Assembly: GCA_945878115.1 (NCBI GenBank)
Contig: CAMDVD010000034.1
Span: 1 to 39,668, forward strand
Reading direction: 5' to 3'
From: Chitinophaga pinensis
Lineage (GTDB): Bacteria > Bacteroidota > Bacteroidia > Chitinophagales > Chitinophagaceae
Length of the DNA stretch: 39,668 nucleotides
Shown: one piece after another, positions 1 through 10,172 of the stretch
How the letters are laid out: each line of letters begins with the position of its first letter
How positions within the stretch are numbered: position 1 is the first letter of the stretch
Program-made: the position numbers and the translations under genes
Notes under the pieces: model-generated
Databases searched by the model: none
What the model saw: only the letters and a program-made list of their open reading frames with translations
Told to the model about the DNA's origin: nothing

Positions 1-28
1 CAAAAAAGAAAAAATAAAATCGGTTTCA

Positions 29-877
29 TTAGGCACTGATGTCTTTACGGTTAAAATAAAAAATAGAAATACTGACGAATACTATGATATGAACCAGTAA
101 CACAACACATGAAAAAACGATATCAGGTATTGGTACTGGGTCTTCAAATAAACTACGCCATGAAATCATGTGGGTCGTAAACAAGTAAGGTTTTATCACA
201 TCAAAACTTGGCAAATCAAACATACCAATTATCGTAAACACAATGATGATAGCCATGACGGTAACAATGGGTGTAATTGAATTATCCATGATACACGACA
301 ACATATTTGCCAAACTTGACACAACACCCAATGCTAAAAATGCAATCAAAAATGCACCACCCCATCGCCAATTGATATCATCACCACGTATAATGGTTAA
401 TCCCTCACTATTCAATGCCATCATATCTCCTGTCCCAAATATTGCCCGCGAAACGAACAAGGCGAATATGCCTAAAATTATCAATAACAATAAGGTATAA
501 AACAATCCAGCTATCCATTTTGCCAATACTATTTTAGTTCTGCTTGCTGGACGGGTCAGTAAAAATCGGATGGTACCACTTGCCGTTTCTCCACTCACCA
601 AATCACCTGTAACCAAAGCAACTAGCAATGGCATTTGCACGATTAATGTTTGTAGTACAACAAAGCAAATCAAATTGCCATTCAGTACTTTTCCTTCTAC
701 AGTAAATATATTATCTAGTTGTCCAGTTACAAAGGATAAAATTTCTTTGCCATCATGATAAAATGCACCTTGCAACATAAGGCAAATAAAAGTAATCACA
801 CCAAACCCTATAAAACTCCTAGGTCGTCGTATGGTTTTAATCAATTCATTATACAAAATGGCACCAAATTCTTTCAT
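29..877 (-). CDS. ABC-2 type transporter permease
   Basis: Integral membrane subunit of an ABC exporter. The 282-residue protein has about six hydrophobic segments: one near residues 20-40, one near 75-95, a cluster through 120-220, and a last one near 255-275. This is the layout of ABC-2 (NosY/DrrB-like) permeases. The N-terminal part (NELIKTIRRPRSFIGFG) and the GETASGTIRFLLTRPASR segment, which resembles the conserved cytoplasmic loop of this family, support the call. It starts 12 bp after the ATPase gene on the same strand, so the two form one exporter operon. The substrate cannot be told from sequence. Confidence 0.9.
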   Translation of the reverse strand: MKEFGAILYNELIKTIRRPRSFIGFGVITFICLMLQGAFYHDGKEILSFVTGQLDNIFTVEGKVLNGNLICFVVLQTLIVQMPLLVALVTGDLVSGETASGTIRFLLTRPASRTKIVLAKWIAGLFYTLLLLIILGIFALFVSRAIFGTGDMMALNSEGLTIIRGDDINWRWGGAFLIAFLALGVVSSLANMLSCIMDNSITPIVTVMAIIIVFTIIGMFDLPSFDVIKPYLFTTHMISWRSLFEDPVPIPDIVFSCVVLLVHIIVFVSISIFYFNRKDISA

Positions 878-889
878 GTTAGTATCTGC

Positions 890-1798
890 TTAGGATTGTG
901 TAATCTTTAAAAAATAGGCCTCCAATTGATTTTTATAATCGACTCTACAGACTTCCAAATTATTTTCTATCAGTAGTTGAACAAATGGCGCAATCTGGCT
1001 TTTAGACATATTCATCCAAAATTCATTACTTACATTTTTTTCAAAAAAGGAAGCACATTGTGATTCACTTAGTATTCTTTTCATCTTCTCTTCATCATTT
1101 ACTTCAATTACCACATGCAATTTTGCGAGCGATAATAAATCTGCAACTTTTCCTTGTGCCACAGCCTTGCCTTTATTAATCACAATCATGCTATTGCATA
1201 TTTCTTGCACTTCACTCAATATATGTGATGAAAATAAAATCGTTTTGCCTTGTTCTTGATTCAGTTTCAACAATAAATAACGTAAGTCAATAATACCTTG
1301 TGGATCTAAGCCTGTATTGGGTTCATCCAAAATAATTAAATCCGGATTATGTAATAGAGTTTGCGCTAAACCTAGCCTTTGCTTCATACCATGCGAATAC
1401 GTTTTTACTTTGTCTGCTTCTCGCCCGCGCAAACCAACTAGGTCAAATAATGCATCATAATCCTTTGCTGTATATTTCAACTGATTCGCTCTTACAAACA
1501 ATTTTATATTTTCTTTAGCTGAAAGATAATTGTAAAAATCTGGTTTTTCTATGATACAACCCACACGTCGCATGATGCTACTTCGATGTGTTGCCAATGC
1601 ATTTTCAAACAAAAAAATATTTCCATCACTTGGTTTAATCAAACCCATCATCATTCTTAATGAAGTACTTTTCCCAGAACCATTGGGCCCGAGAAATCCG
1701 TAAATTTCTCCAGTGTTTACAATAAAACTAAGCTGATCGACAGCGGTAAAATCCTTGAATTTTTTAGTGACCGATTGGAGTTGAATGGCTATACTCAT
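890..1798 (-). CDS. ABC transporter ATP-binding protein
   Basis: Cytoplasmic ATPase that energises the adjacent permease. The 302-residue protein has a Walker A motif GPNGSGKST (about residues 37-45), a signature motif YSHGMKQRLG, Walker B LIILDEPNTGLDP, and the switch histidine in FSSHIL. The C-terminal ~80 residues form the extra domain seen in DrrA/CcmA-type exporter ATPases. It is the first gene of a two-gene operon with the permease. The export substrate (lipid, antibiotic or other) is unknown. Confidence 0.93.
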   Translation of the reverse strand: MSIAIQLQSVTKKFKDFTAVDQLSFIVNTGEIYGFLGPNGSGKSTSLRMMMGLIKPSDGNIFLFENALATHRSSIMRRVGCIIEKPDFYNYLSAKENIKLFVRANQLKYTAKDYDALFDLVGLRGREADKVKTYSHGMKQRLGLAQTLLHNPDLIILDEPNTGLDPQGIIDLRYLLLKLNQEQGKTILFSSHILSEVQEICNSMIVINKGKAVAQGKVADLLSLAKLHVVIEVNDEEKMKRILSESQCASFFEKNVSNEFWMNMSKSQIAPFVQLLIENNLEVCRVDYKNQLEAYFLKITQS

Positions 1799-1903
1799 GC
1801 AGAATAATCATGCAAATTAAAATTGCGAGTGCAAGGTACGTGCAACAATGTAATGCTTTACAATTATCATGTTAAGCGAATTGTAAAATGGTATTCGATA
1901 AAA

Positions 1904-3577
1904 TTACCGATACGCTTTTTGAACAGTATAATAGGCTTTCTTTCTGCCCCCATAAAAATCGATTACACTCCAACTACAAACTGGCCAACAATCATTGAAT
2001 TGCCAAAACAAGCTACCCATGCACCTTCCACGAGAATTTCGCTGGGATTCAATACCCTCTAGCAAGGCCCGAGATTGAACTTCTTGCGTTGCTTCAATAT
2101 ATTGCGCAAATGTTTTTGGTTTCAATTTTTCCATTTGAATATAAGCTGCCAAATTGCGATAGCCAGAAGTATTTTTTTGATGGGTTTTCAAAACGGCCGA
2201 TGATGTATCCATATCCTTTGCTAATGCATATTTTTGAACGGACGCCAAATTCGGCATGGCTTGCATTCCATATTCACTCATGAAGCGAGGAACTTTTTCT
2301 TTCAATATCTTAATTGGTTCTACACCCCACCACAAACCCCAATAATGACTATCTCCATGCGTCATACTTTTTGCTTCTCCCCAACCATAAGCAGGTGATG
2401 AAGAAATATAGGCTCGACCAGAATCAAATTGCGCAACTAATGCAGGAAGTAATTCATCAAATATTTTGTGGTAATCCGACCAAAGTTTAGCAGAATCAGA
2501 ATCTGATATATGAAACTGTTGTTGCCATCCCCAATGATGCCAAGCTTCATCAATCTCATTATTGCCACACCAAAGCACTATACATGGATGCTTTCGCAAA
2601 CGAAGAATATTGTCGATTGCCTCTTGCTTGATATTGGCAAGAGTGGCAGTATCAGCAGAATACATCGCACCAGCAAACATAAAATCTTGCCAAATAGAAA
2701 TACCTAATGAATCACAAAGCGTATAAAAATAATCATCTTCGTAAATGCCTCCACCCCAAACCCGAAGCATATTAAAATTTGCTTCTTTAGCTGCAATTAA
2801 TAAACTTCTATATTTATTTTTTGCAATGCGTGGCAGAAAAACATCAGCTGGAATCCAATTCGCGCCTTTCATAAAAATAGGTTTCCCATTTTTTGTAAAA
2901 TAAAAAGACTTGCCAATGGAATCTAATTCTTGTACCAGATGAATGGATGAATATTGTGCTTTTGGGGCTGAAGGTAATGAACCACTAATCACTTTTACGC
3001 TTCGCCAAATACCGCAAGTAACAAGATGTGGTGCCCAATCCCAGCCAAAATGATATTGTGCTTTACGTATGTAATGTCGATTGTTTTCGCAGGGTCTAAC
3101 TAAAGGAAGACAAGCATTTGCCATGCTATCCGCTTTTTTTTCTGCACTAGCAAAAACAATTCTTAAGGTATTATTTTTTCGAATGGAAGAACTTATATCG
3201 AAAGTATAAGTCCTGAACATATTATTTGTCGAAGCAATGCATTGTTCATTCAAATAAATATCTGCATAAGTATCTAATCCTTCAAATTGTAAATAAACAG
3301 GAATTGACTTTTTTGTTTTTGGGCTACTAAATGTAGTACGATACTCCCAAGAATGATTGGCAACCCATTGCACTTTTTTTTCATTGTCTCGATAAAATGG
3401 ATCCGGTATTTTTTTTAGTCTTAGTAAATCCGTATGCACGGTTCCTGGCACTTGTGCAGGCATCCATTGTGTATCACCTAATTTTCTAAATTGCCAATTG
3501 GAATGAAGATTAATTATATTTTGTGCAAATGCACTACAGTAAAAAAAATGCAATAAAAGTAAAATACGAATTCTCAT
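1904..3577 (-). CDS. shortened secreted beta-mannosidase-like glycoside hydrolase (GH2)
   Basis: Predicted periplasmic or secreted GH2 hydrolase of the beta-mannosidase branch. A signal peptide (hydrophobic residues 5-18, ending SAFAQ) precedes a sugar-binding jelly-roll domain (about 25-195) and the TIM barrel (about 225-550). The acid/base Glu341 (WCGNNE) and nucleophile Glu435 (MSEYG) are both present. Two parts look missing compared with full-length family members of about 850 residues: the immunoglobulin-like domain between the jelly roll and barrel (GIWRSVKV runs almost directly into LVQELDSIGKSFYF), and everything after the barrel, since the ORF stops at AYYTVQKAYR. The reading frame is otherwise open. 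It lies 12 bp after the haem-motif lipoprotein gene. Whether it is active is uncertain. Confidence 0.8.
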   Translation of the reverse strand: MRIRILLLLHFFYCSAFAQNIINLHSNWQFRKLGDTQWMPAQVPGTVHTDLLRLKKIPDPFYRDNEKKVQWVANHSWEYRTTFSSPKTKKSIPVYLQFEGLDTYADIYLNEQCIASTNNMFRTYTFDISSSIRKNNTLRIVFASAEKKADSMANACLPLVRPCENNRHYIRKAQYHFGWDWAPHLVTCGIWRSVKVISGSLPSAPKAQYSSIHLVQELDSIGKSFYFTKNGKPIFMKGANWIPADVFLPRIAKNKYRSLLIAAKEANFNMLRVWGGGIYEDDYFYTLCDSLGISIWQDFMFAGAMYSADTATLANIKQEAIDNILRLRKHPCIVLWCGNNEIDEAWHHWGWQQQFHISDSDSAKLWSDYHKIFDELLPALVAQFDSGRAYISSSPAYGWGEAKSMTHGDSHYWGLWWGVEPIKILKEKVPRFMSEYGMQAMPNLASVQKYALAKDMDTSSAVLKTHQKNTSGYRNLAAYIQMEKLKPKTFAQYIEATQEVQSRALLEGIESQRNSRGRCMGSLFWQFNDCWPVCSWSVIDFYGGRKKAYYTVQKAYR

Positions 3578-3589
3578 GTAACAGAGAAT

Positions 3590-4048
3590 TTATTCTGGCT
3601 TATAATCCAAAGGAAGTTTTTTGATACGACGCAAAGGTCCGCTGCAGTAGCTACTGTGACAATGAATGCACTCTTGTATCACCGCTGTATAATTTTCTTT
3701 TTGGTGATCTTTGTTTTGCATCAAGGTTCTGTAAGCTTGTTGAATTTGATTAGCATTATCGAAAAATAATTGCTCCAATACAGAAGAATCTGTTGGCTCT
3801 GCACCCCAAAAAGGAGGCAAAGGATATTGCATAGAATCTACAACTACACCTTGCATAATTTTCAAGCGCATGCTATCACAATTATTTGCCATAGATCGCA
3901 TCATCAAAGCCATTGGCTTCACATCATTCGGATCTTGGACAGGTTTAGCACAACTATCACCTTCTTTTGCTGCAGGTTTACTACTATCTGTACAAGCCAC
4001 AATGATGCACAAAGCAAAGAATACCAATCCGATAATGTATTTATTCAT
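3590..4048 (-). CDS. cytochrome c-type lipoprotein with one CxxCH motif
   Basis: Small 152-residue lipoprotein. A hydrophobic leader ends in a lipobox-like IVAC (Cys19), so it is probably exported and membrane-anchored. CIHCH at residues 127-131 matches the c-type haem attachment motif and lies near the C-terminus, as in cytochrome c'-type proteins, with a helical-looking stretch (88-125) before it. It sits between the DUF4920 lipoprotein gene (11 bp upstream) and the GH2 gene (12 bp downstream) on one strand, so the three are probably co-transcribed. The specific function is not recognisable. One haem per protein is an inference from the motif. Confidence 0.65.
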   Translation of the reverse strand: MNKYIIGLVFFALCIIVACTDSSKPAAKEGDSCAKPVQDPNDVKPMALMMRSMANNCDSMRLKIMQGVVVDSMQYPLPPFWGAEPTDSSVLEQLFFDNANQIQQAYRTLMQNKDHQKENYTAVIQECIHCHSSYCSGPLRRIKKLPLDYKPE

Positions 4049-4059
4049 ACTAGAATTTA

Positions 4060-4551
4060 TTATTGTAAAATAACGCCTTTGGCTTCAAACACCAATTCCT
4101 TTTTAGGTTCTGTAATAGCATCAATCGCTTCTTGTTTATCGCCATTGTCTTTCGCGTACTCTTTTAAATCGGCAACAGAAGTTTCGTCCACTTTTGCGAT
4201 ACCTTCTACTATTGCCGTTTTACCAGAGCAATCTTTAGGCATGAAAAATGCATAATCTTTAAAGGTTACGCGCATAGTAGAGTTATCTGCATTTTTCAAT
4301 TCCATCCAACAACCTTTCTTTTGACAAACGGCTTCTATCTTGCCCGTAAGTTTACAAGCCATTTCTTTTTGATCACCCATCATTGTCACTAAACTATCTG
4401 TAGGCTTGGCTCCATCGGCAGTTATTTTTTCACCAAAATATTGAGGTGCAGCTTTTGCTTCAGCAGTAGTTGTTTTTGTCTCAGAAGTACTTGCATTATT
4501 ACAAGCCATCAATACGGCAAAAAGCATTGCCAAAAGAAATAGTTTTTTCAT
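4060..4551 (-). CDS. DUF4920-type lipoprotein
   Basis: A 163-residue exported lipoprotein: leader residues 1-16 and lipobox LMAC (Cys17), then a low-complexity Thr/Ala/Glu linker. The rest resembles DUF4920, a family of small OB-like periplasmic proteins of Bacteroidota, with the characteristic segment KKGCWMELK followed by MRVTFKDYAFFMPKD. The role of the family is unknown. The gene leads the group running down to the GH2 gene, and a perfect TAnnTTTG box lies 20 nt upstream of its ATG. Confidence 0.78.
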   Translation of the reverse strand: MKKLFLLAMLFAVLMACNNASTSETKTTTAEAKAAPQYFGEKITADGAKPTDSLVTMMGDQKEMACKLTGKIEAVCQKKGCWMELKNADNSTMRVTFKDYAFFMPKDCSGKTAIVEGIAKVDETSVADLKEYAKDNGDKQEAIDAITEPKKELVFEAKGVILQ

Positions 4552-4571
4552 ATTGTTTATTTTAGAAGTGT

Positions 4572-4579
4572 CAAAGATA
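4572..4579 (-). promoter_or_regulatory. -7 promoter box for the DUF4920 operon
   Basis: Read on the minus strand this is TATCTTTG, a perfect match to the Bacteroidota -7 consensus TAnnTTTG. It ends 20 nt before the ATG of the DUF4920 lipoprotein gene. A clear -33 TTTG was not found. Confidence 0.6.
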
Positions 4580-4677
4580 ATAAGGAGATTGAAAAAATGA
4601 ATTATTTTTTTGGAGCATTAGTTTATACCTAGAAATTGCAATTTGGACTTATAGAATTAATAAATTGGAATACGTTA

Positions 4678-5111
4678 ATTGTCTGAACTATGATTTGTCT
4701 GATACTTAGGATTACTATGATTTTTTCCTTCATCATCATAGTCTTCATTCAATCATGGAAATCATAGTGCAAAGACATTCACTTTTAAATTGTCTAAACT
4801 ATGATTTGTCTGATACTTAGGATTACTATGATTTTTTCCTTCATCATCATAGTCGTCATTCAATCATTGAAATCATAGTGCAAAGACATTCACTTTTTAA
4901 ATTGTCTGAACTGTGATTTATTTGATACTTAGGATTACTATGATTTTTTTCTTCTTCATCATAGTCTTCATTCAATCATGGAAATCATAGTGCAAAGACA
5001 TTCACTTTTAAATTGTCTGAACTGCGATTTATTTGATACTTATGATTACTATGACTTTTTCCTTCATCATCATAGTCTTCATTCAATCATTGAAATCATA
5101 GTGCAAAGACA
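4678..5111. repeat. four tandem ~111-bp units with nested inverted repeats
   Basis: Four near-identical units begin at 4678, 4789, 4901 and 5012 (periods 111, 112, 111). Each begins TGTCTGAACTATGATTT or a close variant and ends AAATCATAGTGCAAAGACA. The ends pair (CTATGATTT with AAATCATAG, TGTCT with AGACA) and an inner pair, TACTATGAT with ATCATAGTC, lies around a pyrimidine-rich loop, so each unit can fold as a long interrupted hairpin. Copies 1-2 and 3-4 share sub-variants (GTCTGAT versus ATTTGAT), which suggests stepwise duplication. The array fills most of the 610-bp gap between the icmF 3' end and the DUF4920 promoter. No ORF is evident in it. Confidence 0.9.
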
Positions 5112-5161
5112 GTGGAATAAACGCTAGCGCAGGTTTACAACCTGTGTTCACAAAGCATCCT

Positions 5162-8100
5162 CTACATCGACCGTCTATACTGCCCTCCTACTTCAAAAAG
5201 TGCTTTCGTAATTTGTCCTAAAGAACAATACTTCACTGTCTCCATCAGCTCTTCAAAAAGATTGTCATTTTTGACAGCTTTTTGTTGTAGTTGCTTCAAT
5301 TTCTCTTCTCCTTTTTCTCCACTTCTCTCCCATAAATTTTGCAATGCACTAATTTGAAATTCCTTTTCTTCGGTTGTGCTTCGTATTACCTCTTGTGGCA
5401 AAACGGTCGGTGAACCTTTACTACTTAAAAATGTATTCACGCCAATGATTGGAAATTCTCCATTGTGTTTTAAGGTTTCATAGTACAAACTCTCCTCTTG
5501 AATTTTACTTCGTTGATACATCGTTTCCATTGCCCCCAATACACCACCTCTTTCATTGATTTTATCAAATTCAGAAAGCACAGCTTCTTCTACCAAATCC
5601 GTTAATTCTTCAATGATAAAACTACCTTGTAAAGGGTTTTCATTTTTGGTTAATCCCAATTCTTTATTGATAATGAGTTGTATCGCCATCGCTCTACGTA
5701 CGCTCTCTTCCGTAGGTGTTGTAATCGCTTCATCATAGGCATTCGTATGTAAAGAATTACAGTTATCATAAATGGCGTACAAGGCTTGCAATGTAGTACG
5801 AATATCATTGAAGTCAATTTCTTGTGCATGCAAACTTCTTCCGCTTGTTTGAATATGATATTTCAACATTTGACTGCGCTCATTTCCTCCATATTTCAAC
5901 TTCATTGCCTTCGCCCAAATACGACGACTTACTCTGCCTATCACACTGTACTCTGGGTCAATGCCATTGCTAAAAAAGAAAGATAAGTTTGGCGCGAAAT
6001 CATCAATTTTCATGCCTCTACTCAAATAATATTCTACAAATGTAAATCCATTACTTAAGGTAAATGCCAACTGCGAAATAGGATTAGCCCCGGCCTCCGC
6101 AATATGATAACCACTGATGCTGACACTGTAAAAATTACGAACCCCTTTATCTATAAAATACTGTTGCACATCACCCATTAATTTCAAGGAAAATTCAGTG
6201 CTAAAAATACACGTATTTTGTGCTTGGTCTTCTTTCAAAATATCTGCCTGCACGGTACCACGCACTTGTTTTAATGTATTGGCTTTTATAGTTTCATACA
6301 CTGCTGGTTCTAATACTTGATCGCCAGTTACGCCCAAAAGCATTAAGCCTAAGCCAGTATTACCTTCAGGCAATTCCCCATTATAACTTGGAAACTTATT
6401 TGGCATTTGTGATTTTAAATTTTGAATCTTCCCTGCTACTTCTTCTTGCAAATTATTTTGTTGTATATAAATTTCACATTGCTGATCAATAGCTGCATTC
6501 ATATAAAATGCGGCGATGATGCTTGCTGGCCCATTAATGGTCATACTAACGGATGTTTTCGGGTCGGCTAAATTAAACCCACTATACAATTTCTTCGCAT
6601 CATCTAAAGTACAAACACTCACCCCACTATTGCCAATTTTTCCATAAATATCTGGTCTGTGATCTGGATCATTTCCGTATAAAGTAACACTATCAAATGC
6701 AGTACTCAAACGTGCTGCTGGCAAGCCTTTGCTGACATAGTGAAATCGTTTGTTCGTCCTTTCTGGTCCACCTTCACCGGCAAACATACGAGCAGGATCT
6801 TCTCCTTCTCTTTTAAATGGATAAATACCTGCAGCATAAGGGAATTCGCCTGGGAAATTTTCATTCAAAATCCATTGCAATATCTCACCCCAAGCTTCAT
6901 ATTTTGGTACAGACACTTTTGGAATTTGTGTATGGGATAAACTTTCAGAATGCGTTTTAATTTTCAATATTTTGTCTCTTACTTTGAATGCATAGAACTC
7001 ATCTTGAAAAAGTTTTTTCTTGCCTTCCCAATGCATCAATTGCAATTTATTTTTTGGATCTAAATCCAATTCAATTCGCGTATATAATTCTTCTAATTCT
7101 TTTATCATTCGATCTCCATCTTCCAATTGCAAATTCCAAATGGTATCGATTGTTTTATGAATACCAAATAAGCGTTGTGCAATTGTACTTTGTGCCTTTG
7201 CCCATTGATCATACTTGCGATTGTTATCTGTAATTTCACTCAAATAACGAACACGAGCTGGCGGAATAATAAATATCTTTTCACTCATTTCATTCAGCGC
7301 ATGATAAGAAGAAGACAAAGCTGTTGCATTCGTTTTCTCAACTATTTTCTGCATCAATGCAGAATACAAACTATTTGCGCCTGGGTCATTAAATTGCGAA
7401 GCGATAGTGCCATATACAGGCATTTTGTCCGCTTCGATATCAAATAATTTATGGTTACGTTGGAATTGTTTTTTTACATCTCGCAAAGCATCCAATGCTC
7501 CTCGTTTGTCAAATTTATTAATCGCAATGATATCTGCAAAATCCAGCATATCAATCTTCTCTAATTGCGTCGCAGCGCCATATTCCGGCGTCATCACGTA
7601 TAAACAAATATCACTGTGTTCCGTAATTTCCGTATCGCTTTGTCCGATGCCAGAAGTTTCTAAAATAATTAAATCAAACCGACTTGCCTTCAATATTAGA
7701 ACAGCATCTTGCACATATTTACTCAATGCCAAATTGCTTTGACGCGTTGCCATCGAGCGCATATACACTCTACTATTTTTAATCGCATTCATTCGAATTC
7801 TATCACCCAATAATGCACCACCTGTTTTTCTTTTGCTTGGATCTACAGAAATAATTGCGATATTTTTTGTTGGAAAATCAAGCAAGAATCGGCGAACCAA
7901 TTCATCCACTAAACTACTTTTTCCGGCACCACCAGTTCCAGTAATTCCTAGCACTGGGGTTTCTGCCAATGTGCCAATTTTTTCCTTCACCGTTTTCAAC
8001 ATAAATTGTGTTTCAACAGCATCTGGAAAATTTTCTACAGCACTTATACAACGAGCAATACTTTTATAATCCCTATCGTGTAAATGACCTACTTCTCCAT

Positions 8101-8542
8101 TCAAATGCTCGCCAGTAGCGAAATCGCTTTTTTGAATTAAATCATCAATCATGCCTTGTAATCCCATGGAACGGCCATCATCTGGACTGTAGATTTTCGT
8201 TATCCCATAAGCTTCTAGCTCTGCAATTTCCGAAGGCAAAATCACACCACCACCACCTGCAAATATTTTGATATGCGTACAATGATTTTCTTTCAATAAA
8301 TCAAACATGTATTTTAAATATTCAACATGACCACCTTGATAAGAGGTCATCGCAATAGCATTGGCATCCTCTTGAATGGCAGTATCTACTACTTCTTGCA
8401 CACTTCTATCATGTCCTAAATGTATAACTTCAACACCACTGGCTTGCATCACGCGTCGCATGACATTTATACTCGCATCATGTCCATCAAACAAGGACGC
8501 AGCGGTTACTATTCTAACTTTATGTTTTGGAGAGTATGACAT
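5162..8542 (-). CDS. icmF: fused isobutyryl-CoA mutase IcmF
   Basis: Adenosylcobalamin-dependent enzyme that interconverts isobutyryl-CoA and n-butyryl-CoA, with its own G-protein chaperone fused in. The order of domains in 1126 residues is: B12-binding domain (about 8-135; DGHD at 19-22 with lower-ligand His21, and SYQGG), MeaB-like GTPase (about 190-420; Walker A GTGGAGKS at 202-209, NKFD), linker, then the mutase TIM barrel (about 540-1126). The RMFAGEG motif carries Phe where methylmalonyl-CoA mutases have Tyr, which favours an IcmF rather than MCM assignment. The length fits the family. The gene stands alone, with a TAtaTTTA box about 23 nt upstream of its ATG (8566-8573). Confidence 0.93.
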   Translation of the reverse strand: MSYSPKHKVRIVTAASLFDGHDASINVMRRVMQASGVEVIHLGHDRSVQEVVDTAIQEDANAIAMTSYQGGHVEYLKYMFDLLKENHCTHIKIFAGGGGVILPSEIAELEAYGITKIYSPDDGRSMGLQGMIDDLIQKSDFATGEHLNGEVGHLHDRDYKSIARCISAVENFPDAVETQFMLKTVKEKIGTLAETPVLGITGTGGAGKSSLVDELVRRFLLDFPTKNIAIISVDPSKRKTGGALLGDRIRMNAIKNSRVYMRSMATRQSNLALSKYVQDAVLILKASRFDLIILETSGIGQSDTEITEHSDICLYVMTPEYGAATQLEKIDMLDFADIIAINKFDKRGALDALRDVKKQFQRNHKLFDIEADKMPVYGTIASQFNDPGANSLYSALMQKIVEKTNATALSSSYHALNEMSEKIFIIPPARVRYLSEITDNNRKYDQWAKAQSTIAQRLFGIHKTIDTIWNLQLEDGDRMIKELEELYTRIELDLDPKNKLQLMHWEGKKKLFQDEFYAFKVRDKILKIKTHSESLSHTQIPKVSVPKYEAWGEILQWILNENFPGEFPYAAGIYPFKREGEDPARMFAGEGGPERTNKRFHYVSKGLPAARLSTAFDSVTLYGNDPDHRPDIYGKIGNSGVSVCTLDDAKKLYSGFNLADPKTSVSMTINGPASIIAAFYMNAAIDQQCEIYIQQNNLQEEVAGKIQNLKSQMPNKFPSYNGELPEGNTGLGLMLLGVTGDQVLEPAVYETIKANTLKQVRGTVQADILKEDQAQNTCIFSTEFSLKLMGDVQQYFIDKGVRNFYSVSISGYHIAEAGANPISQLAFTLSNGFTFVEYYLSRGMKIDDFAPNLSFFFSNGIDPEYSVIGRVSRRIWAKAMKLKYGGNERSQMLKYHIQTSGRSLHAQEIDFNDIRTTLQALYAIYDNCNSLHTNAYDEAITTPTEESVRRAMAIQLIINKELGLTKNENPLQGSFIIEELTDLVEEAVLSEFDKINERGGVLGAMETMYQRSKIQEESLYYETLKHNGEFPIIGVNTFLSSKGSPTVLPQEVIRSTTEEKEFQISALQNLWERSGEKGEEKLKQLQQKAVKNDNLFEELMETVKYCSLGQITKALFEVGGQYRRSM

Positions 8543-8759
8543 ACTTTCAATATTATTTTTCAGTGGTAAATATAATACCGATTCTATAAAATATACATTT
8601 CAATTTGATAAGGTTGTTTTCCAAATAGTCGAATACAATTATCTGTTCCAAATGGCATTGGATAGTGATGCGTAAAAAATGGAATAATAAAAACTTCTCA
8701 GATCCAATTTTCAAATGACATTTTTCGTTAAAAGCCTTTCTGAGCAGGAGGTTGTGGCT

Positions 8760-8782
8760 CCCTTCTCCTCGAAGGAGAAGGG
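8760..8782. repeat. perfect hairpin CCTTCTCCT / AGGAGAAGG in the icmF-tilS gap
   Basis: Arms at 8760-8769 and 8773-8782 pair perfectly around a 3-nt loop (CGA), followed by TTGGGGATGAGG. The gap 8543-8821 otherwise shows no gene. The hairpin lies just after the tilS stop codon (tilS reads leftward and ends at 8822), so it could act in tilS termination, but it lacks a clear U-tract. It resembles short palindromes dispersed in many bacterial genomes. Confidence 0.6.
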
Positions 8783-8821
8783 TTGGGGATGAGGTTTTAG
8801 AAATTCAAAATGCAATACAAT

Positions 8822-10123
8822 TTATTTCCCCAACACACATTGCAAAATAGATTTTGTTTTATCCGTCACTCTATAACGGTTATCCATTTTTAATCCTACT
8901 ATCCAAACAATTTTTTGATTCGATTCCAAAACCCAAGTTTTTTCTTTTTGCGGTTGCGAAATTTTCATATCTATCAATACCCTCGACACTTTCTTTTTTT
9001 TCAACATGCCAAATGGATACAAATAATCGCCAGTTTTCCAAGGACGAAGTACCAATGGAAACTCCAATAAATCCGCATTGATATTCGCAATATGTAGTTC
9101 TGTAAGTAACTGAATGCCACTTGGATTAATTAGTTGAAGGGTCATTTCTCCATCCGCAAAACTAAGCTTCGTATTCGGGGATTCAATCAGCACTCGATTA
9201 GATAATGTGGTTTGTCGAGATGTAATTATCAGCACATTTCTATTTTTATATACACGATGATTTTCATTCTCCACATAAGCACCAGTTTGACTATCCATTA
9301 ATAGTACAACTTGTTGCGATTGCTCAAAAGAAAAACCAAAGGGTTTCAGTAATTCATACAAAATAGTATGCATGGGTTTTACGGCTTTCAATTTCAAAAT
9401 TGGAATATAAAAGTCCTTGCCGCGCAACTCAATTAATTTTTGTCGATGCTTCTCTATAGCCTGTGCATACAGCATATTAGCTTCCTGCAAGCGTTCAATA
9501 TTAGCCAACATATTTTGTTCAAAAGAAGGAAAAATTTCTTCCAATTGCGGAATGATGTTCAGCCTCAATTTATTACGAGTATAGTCTTTTTTTTGATTAC
9601 TACTATCGTCACGAAATGCAATAGCATGACTCTTTGCGTATGCTTGAATATCCTTTTTATGTACATCCAATAAAGGACGAATGATGTTGTGGTTGATGGC
9701 TTGAATGCCAGTCAAACCTTGGATGCCAGTACCTCTGCAAAAATGGAAAAGAACCGTTTCAATATTGTCGTTGGCATGGTGTGCGGTGGCAATAAAATCA
9801 AAATGATGCTCTTGACACAAGCGTTCAAAAAAAGCATATCGCATTGTACGAGCCGCCACTTGGATAGACACTTTATGCTCCGCAACATATTTTTCTGTCT
9901 CCATAGATTGAACATGGCAGGTAATATTATTTTCTGCACAAATTCGCCTCACCAATTGCTCGTCACCGTCTGATTCTGCTGCCCTTAAATTAAAATTACA
10001 ATGTGCCACGGCGCAGGCAATCTTATTTTTTACAAACAAATCCAACATCACCATCGAGTCAATGCCACCACTTATGGCAAGTAGGTATTTTTTATTTGCA
10101 GGTATATGTTGCAGTGTCAGCAT
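8822..10123 (-). CDS. tilS: tRNA(Ile)-lysidine synthase TilS
   Basis: Modifies C34 of the CAU-anticodon tRNA(Ile) to lysidine using ATP and lysine, switching its decoding from AUG to AUA. The ATP-pyrophosphatase motif SGGIDS is at residues 18-23. The N-terminal synthase domain (about 10-215) is followed by a linker and a C-terminal TilS domain ending in RPWKTGDYLYPFGM and SRVLIDMKI, the usual tail of the family. The 433-residue length is normal and the gene is intact. It is essential in most bacteria. Confidence 0.95.
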   Translation of the reverse strand: MLTLQHIPANKKYLLAISGGIDSMVMLDLFVKNKIACAVAHCNFNLRAAESDGDEQLVRRICAENNITCHVQSMETEKYVAEHKVSIQVAARTMRYAFFERLCQEHHFDFIATAHHANDNIETVLFHFCRGTGIQGLTGIQAINHNIIRPLLDVHKKDIQAYAKSHAIAFRDDSSNQKKDYTRNKLRLNIIPQLEEIFPSFEQNMLANIERLQEANMLYAQAIEKHRQKLIELRGKDFYIPILKLKAVKPMHTILYELLKPFGFSFEQSQQVVLLMDSQTGAYVENENHRVYKNRNVLIITSRQTTLSNRVLIESPNTKLSFADGEMTLQLINPSGIQLLTELHIANINADLLEFPLVLRPWKTGDYLYPFGMLKKKKVSRVLIDMKISQPQKEKTWVLESNQKIVWIVGLKMDNRYRVTDKTKSILQCVLGK

Positions 10124-10172
10124 GATGGAGGAAAAATTGATTCGAAAAATGAGTATAAATATTTTAGATATC

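Noticed and set aside
4678-5111. CRISPR array
   Set aside because: Unit length of 111 bp with no short repeat/unique spacer pattern; almost the whole unit is conserved, so it is a tandem repeat.
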